This document shows, in pieces, positions 35,470 through 47,919 of a DNA stretch of 64,000 nucleotides. This stretch comes from Sphagnum compactum (Eukaryota > Bryophyta > Sphagnopsida > Sphagnales). The notes under the pieces were generated by a model. That model made no database searches, was not told where the DNA came from, and saw only the letters and a list, made by a program, of their open reading frames with translations. Both the position numbers and the translations under genes were made by a program. The stretch lies in assembly GCA_965153455.1 (NCBI GenBank), contig OZ234493.1:18590213-18654212 (forward strand). The letters run 5' to 3'. Numbering within the stretch: the stretch's first letter is position 1; each line of letters opens with the position of its first letter.

Positions 35470-38400
35470 GAGCCTTCAATCCATGTTTATTTATTTATTT
35501 ATCTATTTATTTAATTTAATATTTAATTTGGGTTCCAAGTTGCTTAGTAGTAAGATGATTAAATTATTATGTTTGAACATAATAACTTTGTTGTAATCAA
35601 TATTAAATTTTTTAAAATAAAAATTTGAAATTTTCACTATATATATCATTCTGTTCCATTTATATTTTTTTACATTCTTGATTTGCCAGGCCAAATGCTA
35701 ACAAAAGTTCGATTCATTAAAGAAGTTCACAACAATATACAAACACACAGAAATAAATAAAATTGAAAAGCTGTAAGACAAACAATAACACTGAAAAGGT
35801 GCAAAAACAGACAAGAAGATACAAACAAACCCAAAAAAAAATGAACAATTATGAAATGTAATTTGATCTATGATGAATTATAATCTTGAATGACTATGGA
35901 ATTGTCATAACGATGATCACCAAAATATCCATCCTACATAAACTAGTTTTGATGAAACATTGTCATTGGAATGTGTGTGGGGAGGAGGGTGGGGGAGGAC
36001 AAATTTTGTCATTTTTGGAACAAAATTTGAGAATTTTTTTGATTTTCTAGTGTGAATTTGACTATGTTTTTCTATGTTTTTGGGAAATTTTCTCCAAGTT
36101 CTCAAGTCCCACCTCTCCCCCCTTTTTTTTTCCATTGCAACAAATTAAATACAATATGATTTGCAATGTTCTTTGACCATTAGTTTGCACATTTTGGGAG
36201 AGTTAAATGAGCTAGGTATGATTTACAACGCTTTTTGACCCTTGATTTGCAAAATTTGAACCCTTGACCCAAAGGCTTTTAATCATGGTTAATCACAAGC
36301 CCCTTAACCATACTTGCTCCTTCCTTGGCATCCCCAACATAACAAGTGCCTTGCGAAGAGTTCCCTTCGACTCCCCACATTTTTCCTTTTTCATAAAGAC
36401 CTTACAACTTTTTAAAACTTAAATAGAGGTGATATGGGATGAAAGGAGGTTCAATAAAAATAAATTACTTGGATGGAAACCTAATGAAAATGATCAAGCC
36501 AATGAAAGGTGAAACAGACAAAAGAATGATTGATTGATTTTGATCCTTTTCTTCCTTTAGTAGTTGTGAATGTGTGTTTTGTCCATAATAGGTTTATGGT
36601 GTTGAAAAAATGAATGGTTGTTGATTTGGTATGTTTTAATTCATGACAACAGTGAAGACAATTGTTTGTTTGTTTGCCTTTGATGTTCTTTGGCGATGGT
36701 GAAGTTCAATAGGAGGCGTTGTTGAAAGAATTCAATGAAGAAGTGGGAGATGAAGGGGCTCCTTGCTAATCAAATAAGCATTTGGGTTTTATGTAATAGT
36801 TGTAGGACACGAGTAGTAGAATGGTTGTTTTTATTGGTTTTGAAAAATTTGTGAAGAATGTTCCAATGTTTGGTTCTATTGGATTCTTAAACTTCTTCGT
36901 TGCACACAAGAGTCCATAGGAATAAGTTGTGTAGGCTACATCATGAATGAAATTGGTGATATTTGGTGGCCATGGAAATGATGAAAAACCATAGAGGACA
37001 AAAAGGCTGGTCTATGGAAGGCATCAAAACAGTTAGGTTACAAAAGTGTTAGATTTGTGGGGAATTCATATGTAGGAAAATACTTAAATTGTTAGGAACT
37101 TCAAAGAAATTGGGTTGTGCATTGCATGAGAAGAAAAATGGAAGAATGGAATCGTGTCAAGTGTCAATATTAGATGATGACCTTCTCAAATTTATGTGAA
37201 TATAGTTTGGGTTAGCTCATGATTTCTTTGAACACTGAGGGAGTTAGTAATGTCAAAAGAAGACTATGATAACCTATTGAAAGATGTCCGGAGAGATCTA
37301 ATCCACCAAATCACCTTCTTATCATGTTGTTGTGGTTTTGTATGTCAATTGATTAAAATAGTTGTTTATTAGAATTGGTTATCATTATAGAAATGTCTAT
37401 AGGTTGTGGAACTATTTGTTGTTTGTTTGTTTCATAGCTTTCTTCTAGAAGTTAATTGTCTTCAATATGATCATAATTTGTTTGAAGTGACAATATGGTA
37501 AAGTGTTGTGAAATGGGCATAATCCCCCTTTTTTGTTGCAACAAACTTCATGAAGCCTAATTTCTTTCCCAAAATTTTATGGGAGGACAATTCGAGGTGC
37601 CCCTTTGGCTACCACCTTAGGAGAGCCCTTTTATTTTAGTAATGCCCTCATCCTATGGCTTTATCCTACATTTTTTCACATGCCCACCCCTATCCTTTTT
37701 CCCTAGAACCAATCCTTCTCTTTCTTCCTCTACTTTTTGACTTCTTCACAAAACATGTCACATTTGCCACCTACAAAGTGTACTTCCCTAAAAAAGTCGA
37801 CCATCTTTAAGGCAATTGTTGCACTATCTTCCCTTACAACATGCAACATTTTCTTTCCCTAAACAAATTTGTGTCTTCCCCAAAGCACCATTTCTTTGTT
37901 TTTTTCCTATTGCATACAACATTCATTTTCCATGACATTGTGTCTTTCTTGAAAAACTTTACCCCAAAAGGGTGAAAGCACATTACGGTGACCCCCTTGT
38001 TGCACACCAAGGCTATTGTTGTTGAATCATCTAAACTATGTTGTTGTAGTTGTTGCCATTTTAAAGTTTTCATGGGTGGAGTTTGAATCAATACTTACAA
38101 CCAAAAAAATTATGCATGCAAACACACACCCAATTAATTCAAGAAGAATCACAAGGGCAACATGGACTCTTAAATGCCATTGCAATCTCTGAGAATCATA
38201 GGAACAACACAAACTCATGAATATTGTTGAAACCTGACATGATTTTGCATGCACTTGATGCACCATTTGCTGTTGTTTGATCATCTTCTACTTCAAGACT
38301 TTCCATTTGCATGAATTGCCCAAGAGTCATAGACATAAAACCAAAAAAAAGGTCTTTGCTTCTATCACATTGATATCAGTTGCCACATTTTGGTTGAAAG

Positions 38401-39120
38401 ACAATACTGGTGGTGATGGCAGTGCTAGGGTTGTGGGACATTCTTTTGCCATGGATGCACCTTCCACCACATTTGCTACATTTGCCATTGCTTTATCTGA
38501 CAAAGATGTGCGCAATGTGAATAAATCTAGCAATGATGGAAGCAGATTATTGTTATCATCTGCATCATATTGTTAGTTGAATAAATCAACAGGTCTGCAT
38601 GTGATCAAAATTTGACACTACTATTCCCTGAACATGACTTATTTCCACACATTTTGCAGAAGGAATTGAAAGAAAATAATATTATGGCTATAGCTCACAA
38701 GATGTATATTCATCATCAAATTTGCAATCCACCATAAAAATAATTTACAAATTTGCATTCAGCAAGTATACAAAAATGATATATATGTATGTATACTAAA
38801 CATGAAATCAGAGCCAAAAATCTCCAAGCTTGGACATGACACAAAAAAAAGGTTAGAGCAACATTGAACTATTTAACTTAAATGAAGTTTTTTGTATCAT
38901 ACTATCTTGAAAGCCTATAATTACCTAGCTTCATCTACAAATATTATAGTGAACTATACCTTTATATAACATCTTATCATTTATACCATTAAACAAGTGT
39001 TGCATCTCATGAATTCAACTTTTGAACTATGAACACCTCAAACGTCCCTTGGAAAATCCAGCCCAACATCGTCATGGAGGACTTCAACTTAGTTGCTTCT
39101 GAACCCATTTAGATTTTCGT
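35470..39120. other. AT-rich interval, no gene recognised
   Basis: Begins with (TTTA)n near 35,485-35,520. Short frames at 37,834-38,284 (minus) and 38,277-38,576 (plus) show no family resemblance. Possibly includes decayed transposon DNA associated with the relic at 39.1-40.5 kb. Confidence 0.4.
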
Positions 39121-39129
39121 AGAGGGGTC

Positions 39130-40470
39130 AACTCTCGACGTGCCCGAGTATTACAACTCATAATAGGACTTCTCACTTGTGGAACAATAGTAACACGATG
39201 TTTTTTGCACACAAGGGCATCACCCTCTGACATTTGCATGACATCTAAACTTTGAACTTCACCTTATGAGGTTGGTTCTGGAAAACCATTGACAAATTGA
39301 CCAGACAATGGCAAACCAAATGGTTTCGGTGTCTTCATGGGCTCTAGAGATGCAATCTCTTCAAGCGGGGCAACCATTTTTTCAACTATATTAGGGGAGG
39401 AAGTTGTAAATCAGGAACATACATTTATGCAATTTTTGTAACTATAGAGGTGTTTTTCACGCCTCGTCCAAGTCGGTCATGTTTGAAATTGGGGGCGTTT
39501 ACCGTGTTCGTCATCAACCAACAAGAGCTGATGCAATTCTTTCATCTCTGAGCACAGTGCACTTAATTTGTCTTGATTTTCCAAGTTTTTTTGCCAATCC
39601 GCTTCTAGTTGCAAAACATTCCCCAATGAGCTAGTCGTGTAGGCTTGTGAGACGTTGCTCTATACATAGCAACCCAGATCTTGACACCACTATCAAACAA
39701 GTATCCTATGTGTATAAATTACAAATTTTCTTATCAAAATAATTGCATAATTCCTTTCATAAAATATTATAGACCAAAACTATATAATATCAAAAATGAC
39801 ATTAAGTGGAATTGAAAGGTACCATTGTTGTTGCATTGGGTTGTACAATAGTTGCACCCTCATGAACAATTTGTGCATCATTATCAGTTGCAACACCTTT
39901 CGCAACAACGCCCTGCATGCACCAAAATGCATTTGAAAACTTGATATAAATTTGTCGATTTCTTGTTAATAAGCTTATTAACTTGGAGAGCAAGAGACTT
40001 TCAGGAAAAACCACTACGCACCTTAAGATGAATCCATTGACCCAATGCCCACTGCTCACAAGTGCTCATGTTGCGTACCTTGAATTGGTTTTCTTTCATT
40101 TGTGCGCTTTCAACAATGTTGTTTGGGCTTTTCAAGTATTGAATCATCTTTGGCCAAACTTTAGGTGGGCAATTGGGATGACGATTTGAATCACCATGCA
40201 TGAGCCAATGCTCATTCCATTTCCTTTGAGTTGAAGTTAAGTGATCTCTCAAATATTTTTTGGTGTAGCCATCTTGTGGTGGAGGGTTGTATATGAAGTG
40301 TGTTTCAACTTGTTTGTAGATTTCATCCTTTTATTCTTGTGGATGTCGATCCCAATGTCGAATTCTAAGGTCTAATATCCGATACGCACTGTTCTTCACA
40401 ATATTTTGCCATTTCGCCTTCAATCCAATTATGTTGCCTGCCGCATCAATTGGAATACCCCAACCCAAAC
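39130..40470 (-). pseudogene. En/Spm-type transposon protein relic (transposase_24-like)
   Basis: Minus-strand stretches with shared style but broken frames. 40,465-40,001 reads LKAKWQNIVKNSAYRILDLR, then HWDRHPQE*KDEIYKQV, YLRDHLTSTQRKWNEHWL, CPPKVWPKMIQYLKSP and QMKENQFKVRNMSTC. This matches the layout of the plant Ptta/En-Spm transposase domain: a helical block with conserved Trp, then a basic K..F+..+.W block, then W..++.Y..S and +..+N+.K. Downstream, 39,660-39,500 reads LGNVLQLEADWQKNLENQD followed by KLSALCSEMKELHQLLL, a coiled coil usual at this position, and 39,400-39,130 continues with stops. At least three in-frame stops show it is dead. Family assignment rests on motif pattern only. 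Confidence 0.5.
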
Positions 40471-40499
40471 CAATGCAACATAAGATCATTTATCTTTAT

Positions 40500-42745
40500 A
40501 CCCAAACAACAACAGTAACAACATACTTGTAAAAATAAATATTCTTCTTCGTCTTTTCAAATTCTAAACAAGCCTAGTTGACATGATACAAAATGTGAGT
40601 ATAAAAAAGAACTAGGACCTAGGACGATGGATATTGTAGTGGTTTTTCTTTTTCTTTTCAATGTACCTGGACATTGTGTTCATCCCAAAACAATGGGTCT
40701 TCTTAGAGCTCGAAGTTCTATTGTTATTGTAATAGTTGTTCACAACATTGCTATAGAGTGGCAATTTGAACTTTTGCCACAAAGATAGTTTTTGCAAGAA
40801 TTTTGAAACCAATAACAATAACTATTTCATTGCCAATCTCACCCACTTTAAAGGAGCTTGCAATAGTAGTAGTAGCAAGCCCACTCCAAGTTGTCATTAC
40901 TCCACCATACTTCAAAGGCTTTAAAACATTAAAAGGTGTGGTTATTACAATGGTGCTAGTTTGGGAGCTTGCATGAGGAAACATTGCAACTACATCCATC
41001 TATGCAAGCAAATGAAGGAGACTTTTTCACCAAGCTCCCCATGGCTTGTTTGATTTTCCCTAGATTGAAGAAGACATTTTTTTCAAAGTACATAATACGA
41101 TAATAACAAACAAAACTATTGTTGTTGTTTTCAAGGATGGGAATGAACATTTTATATTGTTGTGGAGTTGTCATTGATAATATCCAAAGTTCACAAAAAC
41201 AACAATATACTTTCGAAACTAAGATTAAATTAAGTTCCCAACTAAATCTCGAACTACTTCACAATTCATGACTATGTGTTGAAGAAGCATGGCAGCAGTC
41301 CTACCATTAGGTTTAGGTTTCTAAAAGCTTCAGTAACATACCATGCAATTAATTCCAATGTCTGGAGATTCTTCACCTACACTCAAAAATTTGGACCATT
41401 CATAATTTATATATCCATGGTATTATTTATTTTAAAGACCAAGGATGGGTTGAAAGTATATGTCATCCATCAAGAGCTAGCTTTAACCACTCTCCTCTAT
41501 GTAGGCATTGTTATACATTGTCAATGTCTATTTATTTAGGGATATGTTCAAATGAAATAAAATTTACCTTTGAAAAAACTTTTTGCAACTTGAATGAAGA
41601 TATTATTGAATTTTTTTATTAATTTTATATAAGTGGATGTTAACCGACATCATGACTCAATCCATGCTAGTTTCGGACTATAATGTGATGTAATTCATAT
41701 ATGGTGTTCGATGACATATTGTTCCTTGTGGTTACTAACAATTTATTAGACTTGTTCATAACTTTGTTTGTGTATGTATTTCATGGATGTTGTTCATGTT
41801 AGCTTATATATTTATTTGGCCATGATTAATGTACATTGGTAAGTGGCGTAATTTATTGGTAATGGATGTGATTTAACTTGAACATGCATATGATGTAGGT
41901 GGTTGTTATGTATAACTTACAAATCTTTGAACTTTTAAAATGAAATTCATGGACTTCCATCCAATCTACACCAAGTTTCATATATCATATTACAAGAACA
42001 ATTTCAACACATGTTTGTTCAACAATTAATTCAATTTGAAGATTCCACGTTGAAAAAATCATATTTCAATAGATTTTTTTGTTTTTCCTTCATAATTGTA
42101 ATTCTTTGAAAATATATATATTTGAAAATATCAACATTTATACAAATAATTTAATTAATGTTAAAGGTGCCAAAGTACTACAATATGGTCCAATGATTGA
42201 CATGATTGTTAAAGACTCAATTTTCATTAAACAATATATCAACAAATTAAGTTTTAAAATTTTGGAGCATGTCAATTGTAGGTCAGTCTTTTGAAAAATC
42301 CATATCATTATGGAAAAATATTCATTTTATATTGGTTTTGTGCACACATGTACAACACAATTATTTTTAGGTGGGGTTTCAAATTAAATTGATTATTGAT
42401 GCATAATTGTTGCTTTATCATTTAATCCATCTAAAGTTCAAAAAAGTAAGGGAAATGGACTTTAGGTGATGTTTTGAAGTGTTCATTTTTGGCATTACTC
42501 AAATAATTATTTTAAATTTGGACCATTTTTAATTCATTAATTTATATATTTCATTGTAATTATATAATTGCAACAATATACATCAAAATTTATATAATGT
42601 TAATATAAATATAATGTAGATATTATATATAATTAATATATCTAAAATATATATATTATTCATAGTGTTTTTTGGGGTTCTTTTATTTTTCCACACAACA
42701 CATTGCAATGAGCTAAAACAAATGAGGCACCTAAATAGATTCCCT
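40500..42745. other. AT-rich interval, no gene recognised
   Basis: Open frames at 40,751-41,174 (minus) and 41,276-41,539 (plus) have no recognisable domain. Extremely AT-rich from 42,500 to 42,660. No structured repeat was found before the minisatellite that follows. Confidence 0.45.
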
Positions 42746-42749
42746 TTGT

Positions 42750-43325
42750 GAAAGACTATTTTATGTTATTTTACAATAGGCTATTATTGACTATTCCATA
42801 TTGTAGGCTATTATCGGTCATTTTAAGTCATTTCATGTTATTTTACCATAGGTTATTTTTGGCTATTTTATTGTAAACCATTGTTGGCTATTCTAAGTTA
42901 TTTTACTATTGATTATTTTTGGTTATTTTATTGTAAGCTATTGTTGGATATTTCACGATAAAATATTTTTTGTTATTTTATCATAGGTTATTGTTGACTA
43001 TTATAGGTTATTTTACCTTCAATTATTCTTGGCTATTATATCATGAGCTATTGTTGATTATTCTAAATTATTTTATTTTAAGTTATTCTTGGTTATTCTA
43101 AATTATTTTACCTTAAATTATTTTTATTTATTATATCATAAGTTATTATTGGCTATTATAGGTTGTTCTATCTTAAATTATTATTGGCTATTATATCATG
43201 GGCAACATGTTGATTATTCTAAACTACTTTACCTTAAACTATTGTTGGTTATTATATCATAAGCTATTGTTGGTTGTTATAAGTTATTTACTATAGGCTA
43301 TTGTTGCCTATTACCCTAATACCTT
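42750..43325. repeat. Degenerate minisatellite of GGCTATT/GGTTATT words
   Basis: About 570 bp built from diverged copies of a roughly 55-65-bp unit. Each unit holds TTGTTGGCTATTCTAAGTTATTTTACC(T/A)TA followed by GGTTATTTTTGGCTATTTTATTGTAAGC. At least eight or nine copies can be followed. The unit seems itself to be made of a shorter 10-14-base word ending TATT, which suggests layered expansion. Confidence 0.75.
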
Positions 43326-43364
43326 GAGACATGTTTGAACTTTGAAGATAAGCCAAGTTCAAAC

Positions 43365-43520
43365 TTGATTCACCATAGTTTGAACTTGGGTGGAGTCACA
43401 ATTTTTTTCCTTATAATATTTTTTATAAATGAAACGCATTCTTATGACTCATCATAGTTCAAACTTGGGAGGAATCACCATTCTCCTCCATGTAATATAT
43501 TTTGTAAATGGCAACATCGA
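43365..43520. repeat. Two-copy direct repeat, ~80-85 bp
   Basis: CATAGTTTGAACTTGGGTGGAGTCACAATT followed by TATAATATTTT.TAAATG recurs at about 43,455 as CATAGTTCAAACTTGGGAGGAATCACCATT followed by ATGTAATATATTTTGTAAATG. Confidence 0.7.
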
Positions 43521-44639
43521 TTACATCAAAATGACAGGAATTCTTTGGACTTCCAATTCTTGTGAATGTTTTTATTTTGTAAATTCATAATTCCCTCATA
43601 TGGATTTCAACTCAAAATTACTTAAGGGAAAATTTGTAGCCTTTAAAAAATGTTTTCTAATGTTGTATCACATGTTCAAATGGTTGAAATTTGAATTGTT
43701 AGTTTTCTGGATTCATTTTTTTTCCATATTGACATTACAACCCCACTTTAGATATTTCATTAGGTGAAAACACACTAGGGGGGTATTTTAGGCAAAAGAA
43801 TGTTTCTTAAAACACATTTCGTGCTATTTTGGGGGCAATTTAAAAAAAAATTCATCTAGTGTTTTGATAAACATGTAAAATGGATTTTAATACAAAAACA
43901 CTCCTACATAATTCTTGTTATCTTTCAAATGAAAATAATTTTTCATCAAACTTCTTTTTCCAGCATAATTATGATTGTTTGAATGAAAAACCTCATCCAA
44001 ATGTTTTTTGTGAAATCACATGAATGGAATTTTTCATATGGAATTGAAATGGTACAATTAACTCATATTCAATATATGACTAAGTACTTCATCAAATGTT
44101 GTAATTATTTGAATAATTTTTAGAGTATATTGATACATGTATTAATTCTTCACAAATATATTTTTTAATCATTTAATATTAGTAAAAAATTTGGTTCTTT
44201 TAACAATTGCATTATTGGCAATTGAACTACCTTATTTTGAGTATAATTTATGAAAACCTATTTTAATATTGGCTTGGTGGAAGTTGAAAGTCACACAATT
44301 TTGAAAAATAGTATTTGTAACAATAAATTTTCGCCACTGTAATGTGGTTTCACCTAATCTTTCAAAAATTCCTAAAATTTAAAGTGGCCCCAATTTGAAC
44401 AAGGTTTGATCCCCAAAACCTTGTTCCAAAATTAAAGGACATTATAAGATTTTTCACTCCTAAGTGGATTCCATTTTGGAATGTTAAGACCCATTCTTTT
44501 TCATTCTTTCACATTTGTGCATGGGAATGTTCTTAAGATATTTTTAAAACCCATTTCATTTTTCATGTGTTAGCTTTGATTGCAACATGAAGCAAGACAA
44601 AAGAAAAGTGGGTTTAAAATATATTAAGTCAAGCTAAAA

Positions 44640-47245
44640 GACATTCCAACACATTCCATAGTGAAAGGGATGTATGTGGGAGTGAGAGTTCCCAAGATTC
44701 CCAAATGTATTCTCACGTTTGGGAATGTGCAAAAGGTTGATTTCATAGTGTCTAGGTTAGGTGTGATCGAATAAATGTTAGGCATGGACTTCATAAATAA
44801 GAACAATGTGTTCATAGAAGGGTAGGTTGTAGCAGTGTTTATTAAGGTGTCCATTTAAAAAAGGGATAATTTTTGTGAATGCACATGAAATGGTTAACAT
44901 GGATGGAATGACAATTTGCCTTGTAGGGGGCCATGACTTTAAAAGGAAGGCTCATTAAGGTGCATGATGTTGTGCATGGTGCAAGTTGTGGAGGAAGACA
45001 TGCCTTAGGAAGATATCAAATGTGAACCTCTTGAAAGCGTGAAACAAGTTTTAAAAACATTTGTGGATGTGATGCCCAAGGAACTTTTAATAAGTTACAT
45101 TTGATTAGAAGAAGAGTGGACCATCAAATTGAAGTGTTGTTCGGGACAATTTTTTTGATGAAAATGCTTTACAAAAAAAAGCTTAAGGAATTGAAAATTC
45201 AACTTCAAATAGTTTTAAAGAAAAGGTACGTTATATTGAATAAATCGGCTTATGGAATTATCATATTTTTTGTTCATAAAAAGGATGGAATCTTGAAAAT
45301 GTGTGTGGACTACAAAGCTTTCAACAAGGTGAAATCAAAAAATATGCATTATTTACTCTATGTATATGACTTGTTTGATCAGCTTTTGGGGGCCTAAGTA
45401 TTTACCATGATTAACTTGCATTTAGGCTATTATTGAATTTGAATTGTTGAAAAGGATGAGAAGAAAGTTGTTTGTTACACAAAGTTGGTTCTTGTGAGTT
45501 CTTGGTGATGCTTTTTGGGCTCACCAATGCACCTACCATGTTATGCACTCTTGTGAATGACCTTTTTAAAGACTAGCTAATGATTTTGTGGTCATTTACA
45601 TAGATGACATTTTGTCCATGTGGAGCACCTCAAAAAAGAATTTCAAAAACCAAGAGAACATGAATTGTATGTCAAGTTTGAGAAGTGTTAGTTTGGGGTG
45701 TTGAAGTGAATTTCCATGGAGGCATGATCATTCAACAAGGACTTCAAATGGATTTCCTTGGGTTGGATTCATATTATTCTAAGTTCATCAAGGACTCCAA
45801 AAAATTGACACTTCCTTCGACAAACCTCTTCAAAAAGTTTTAAAGGTTGGAATGGGATTAATCATGTGAAGAGACATTTGAAGCATTGAAGAAAAAATTG
45901 ATGACAATACCAATTTTGAAGTTGTCCAATTGTGATAACAACTTTAAAATACTTTTTGATGCCTTTGACTTTGCAATTGGTGGTGTTTTAGTTCAAAATG
46001 GAGGTCCACCCATAGCTTTTGAAAGTATAAAATTTACCAAAATGAAATCAAAATAGTTGACACACTAAAAATATATGTGTGTGATCATTAAAAAGGGATG
46101 GTGCCAAAATCAATAATATCACTATGTCCCATAACAAATGGGGATTAGTTGCTATGGACATAACAAATTCATCAACATTTGGTTGAATAGGACATTTACA
46201 CATGGCATGAAATTTTTTCTATATTTTAATAATATTATGTATTATTTAATACATTATTTAAAAATATAGCATGTAAACGATAAATATACAACATGTATAC
46301 AATTGTTGATATTGAGGTTGAACCTTGGTCTCCAAGGATACTATCCATTGTCTTTGCCAACCAACTATCATTTGACATCGTGATTAAAAATTTCAAACAT
46401 AAATATACCACAATTACATTATTAATTTTTTTACAAATCAAACTTTGACACGTTTTGTTTCTCCTATTTTATTCAAATGAAACATATGGTAAATCAATTT
46501 TCTTTCAAATGTTTACACATGTACATTAAAAAATAAATGTTATGAATAAATTTTTAAAAATAATTTGAAAAAAACACATTGGAATTTTGTTGCTTGATAA
46601 GAAATTCACAAAATATTTTCTTACCAAATTTTTTTTGGACAAGTTGCTAATATTTTTTGAAAATGTAAAAATAGTCATTTCTTTTAATTGATATTATTAT
46701 TTCATATTACATTATAAATTCAAGATTATATTTTTTCAACCAAAAAGTTATATTATTTTTTAGTTATATTAATTTGTAATATATTGGTAATTACATGTTA
46801 ATTATTAAATGTATTATATTATATATGTACAATATTATATCATAAATTATATTCATATTATACATAAAAAGTAGTGTACAATATAAAATATGAATATATA
46901 TAACAACATTATGTACCAAAATTTTCAATGTGATAAAATGTATTAACACCATATACATTTAACATACATACATTTGATAATTTTATACATAATCACAATG
47001 TGATCTATGTAATAATGAAAATTAATAAAATTTTATTCAAGATTGAAATAATTATTGAAATAATACTAAAAATTGACCTTAATGAATTAACCTAATAAAT
47101 TACCCTATTGAAGTTGCATTGAAGTCAAGGTAATTGCAAGAGCATGAAGGGGAGTATTTGGTGAAGTGGAAGGGCTATCACGCAATCATTTAATCATCTT
47201 GGATGAAGGAATCAAACATGGACATTAACCTCTTTTTCTAGTGGG
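44640..47245 (+). pseudogene. Broken Ty3/gypsy chromodomain retrotransposon (protease, RT, RNase H, chromodomain)
   Basis: Fragments run in polyprotein order. Protease tail: VDFIVSRLGVIE*MLGMDF (about 44,730-44,790). Linker: CEPLESVKQVLKTFVDVMPK. RT finger/palm: ELKIQLQIVLKKRYV, AYGIIIFFVHKKDGILKMCV, DYKAFNKVKSKN and YDLFDQLLGA (45,180-45,397). The palm active site survives only in other frames (YIDDI at about 45,599-45,613), near REHELYVKFEKC. The RNase H start reads ETFEALKKKL, KILFDAFDFAIGGVLVQNG and PPIAFES (45,870-46,030). The integrase is missing. It is replaced by very AT-rich DNA (about 46,080-47,110). A chromodomain start, EYLVKWKGY, appears at about 47,150. Many stops and frameshifts make it inactive. 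Chromodomains of this clade direct insertion to heterochromatin. Confidence 0.8.
46080..47110. other. AT-rich insertion replacing the integrase of the gypsy relic
   Basis: About 1 kb of very AT-rich sequence lies where the polyprotein order predicts integrase. No gene, TIR or target duplication could be placed. It is either an inserted element or heavily decayed DNA after an internal deletion. Confidence 0.45.
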
Positions 47246-47248
47246 GGA

Positions 47249-47910
47249 GAATGTCACAACCTAACACTCACATAGTTATCCAAGTGGAAGCCACATTTCA
47301 CACACGTTTTGTTAAGATTCCCAAATGGAAGAGGCCCAAAAATGGAGATATTATGTGTCTTAGTTTTTTGGAATGTCATAACTCCTTCAAATAATATCGA
47401 AATTCAACAATTAAAAAATTTATCTTGTACTTCTTGAAAATAAATTTACAACGCCATATCAATTAAAGGTGGTTTGACCCCTTAAATCATTGTTTATGTG
47501 GGTAGGAATCACATTTTGATTTCAACTTTTAAAAGTAAAATAACTTATGCTATACATTTTCCAAATAGTGTAAAACCCTATTATATTGTAGTATTTTTCA
47601 AAGCCTTTGGAATGGGCTAAAGAAAGCCCAATTTAGACACAATTTGATCCCCAAACTTTGAATCAAATATTTGCTACACCTTGGGACTTCCAACTCCCAA
47701 AGTGAGAGTTTAATTTGGGAATCATGGGAGTGCCTACCTCTAACTTCCACTTCATATGTAAACGTTCAAAAACACTCTTACATTTACTCCATGTTTCAAT
47801 TCTTTGCTTGGTTTTCTTTCAAAGAGAAAGAAGATTTCCTTCATCTTGGTAAATGCATTTTGTTATTAATCTTGAGAGTTGGCCACATATTCAAGGTAGA
47901 GTTCTGAAAT
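47249..47910 (+). mobile_element. Probable 3' LTR of the gypsy relic (partial)
   Basis: Directly after the chromodomain and the end-of-polyprotein stretch (GGGGGAGAA) comes TGTCACAACCTAACACTCAC, the usual kind of start for a plant gypsy 3' LTR. It contains the word CTTCCAACTCCCAAAGTGAGAGT, shared with the 9.8-kb segment. A right end and the matching 5' LTR were not identified. Confidence 0.4.
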
Positions 47911-47919
47911 TCGTGTTGT

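Noticed and set aside
44624-44854. 76-residue minus-strand frame
   Set aside because: It is antisense to the protease end of the gypsy relic, whose plus-strand fragments fit the polyprotein order.
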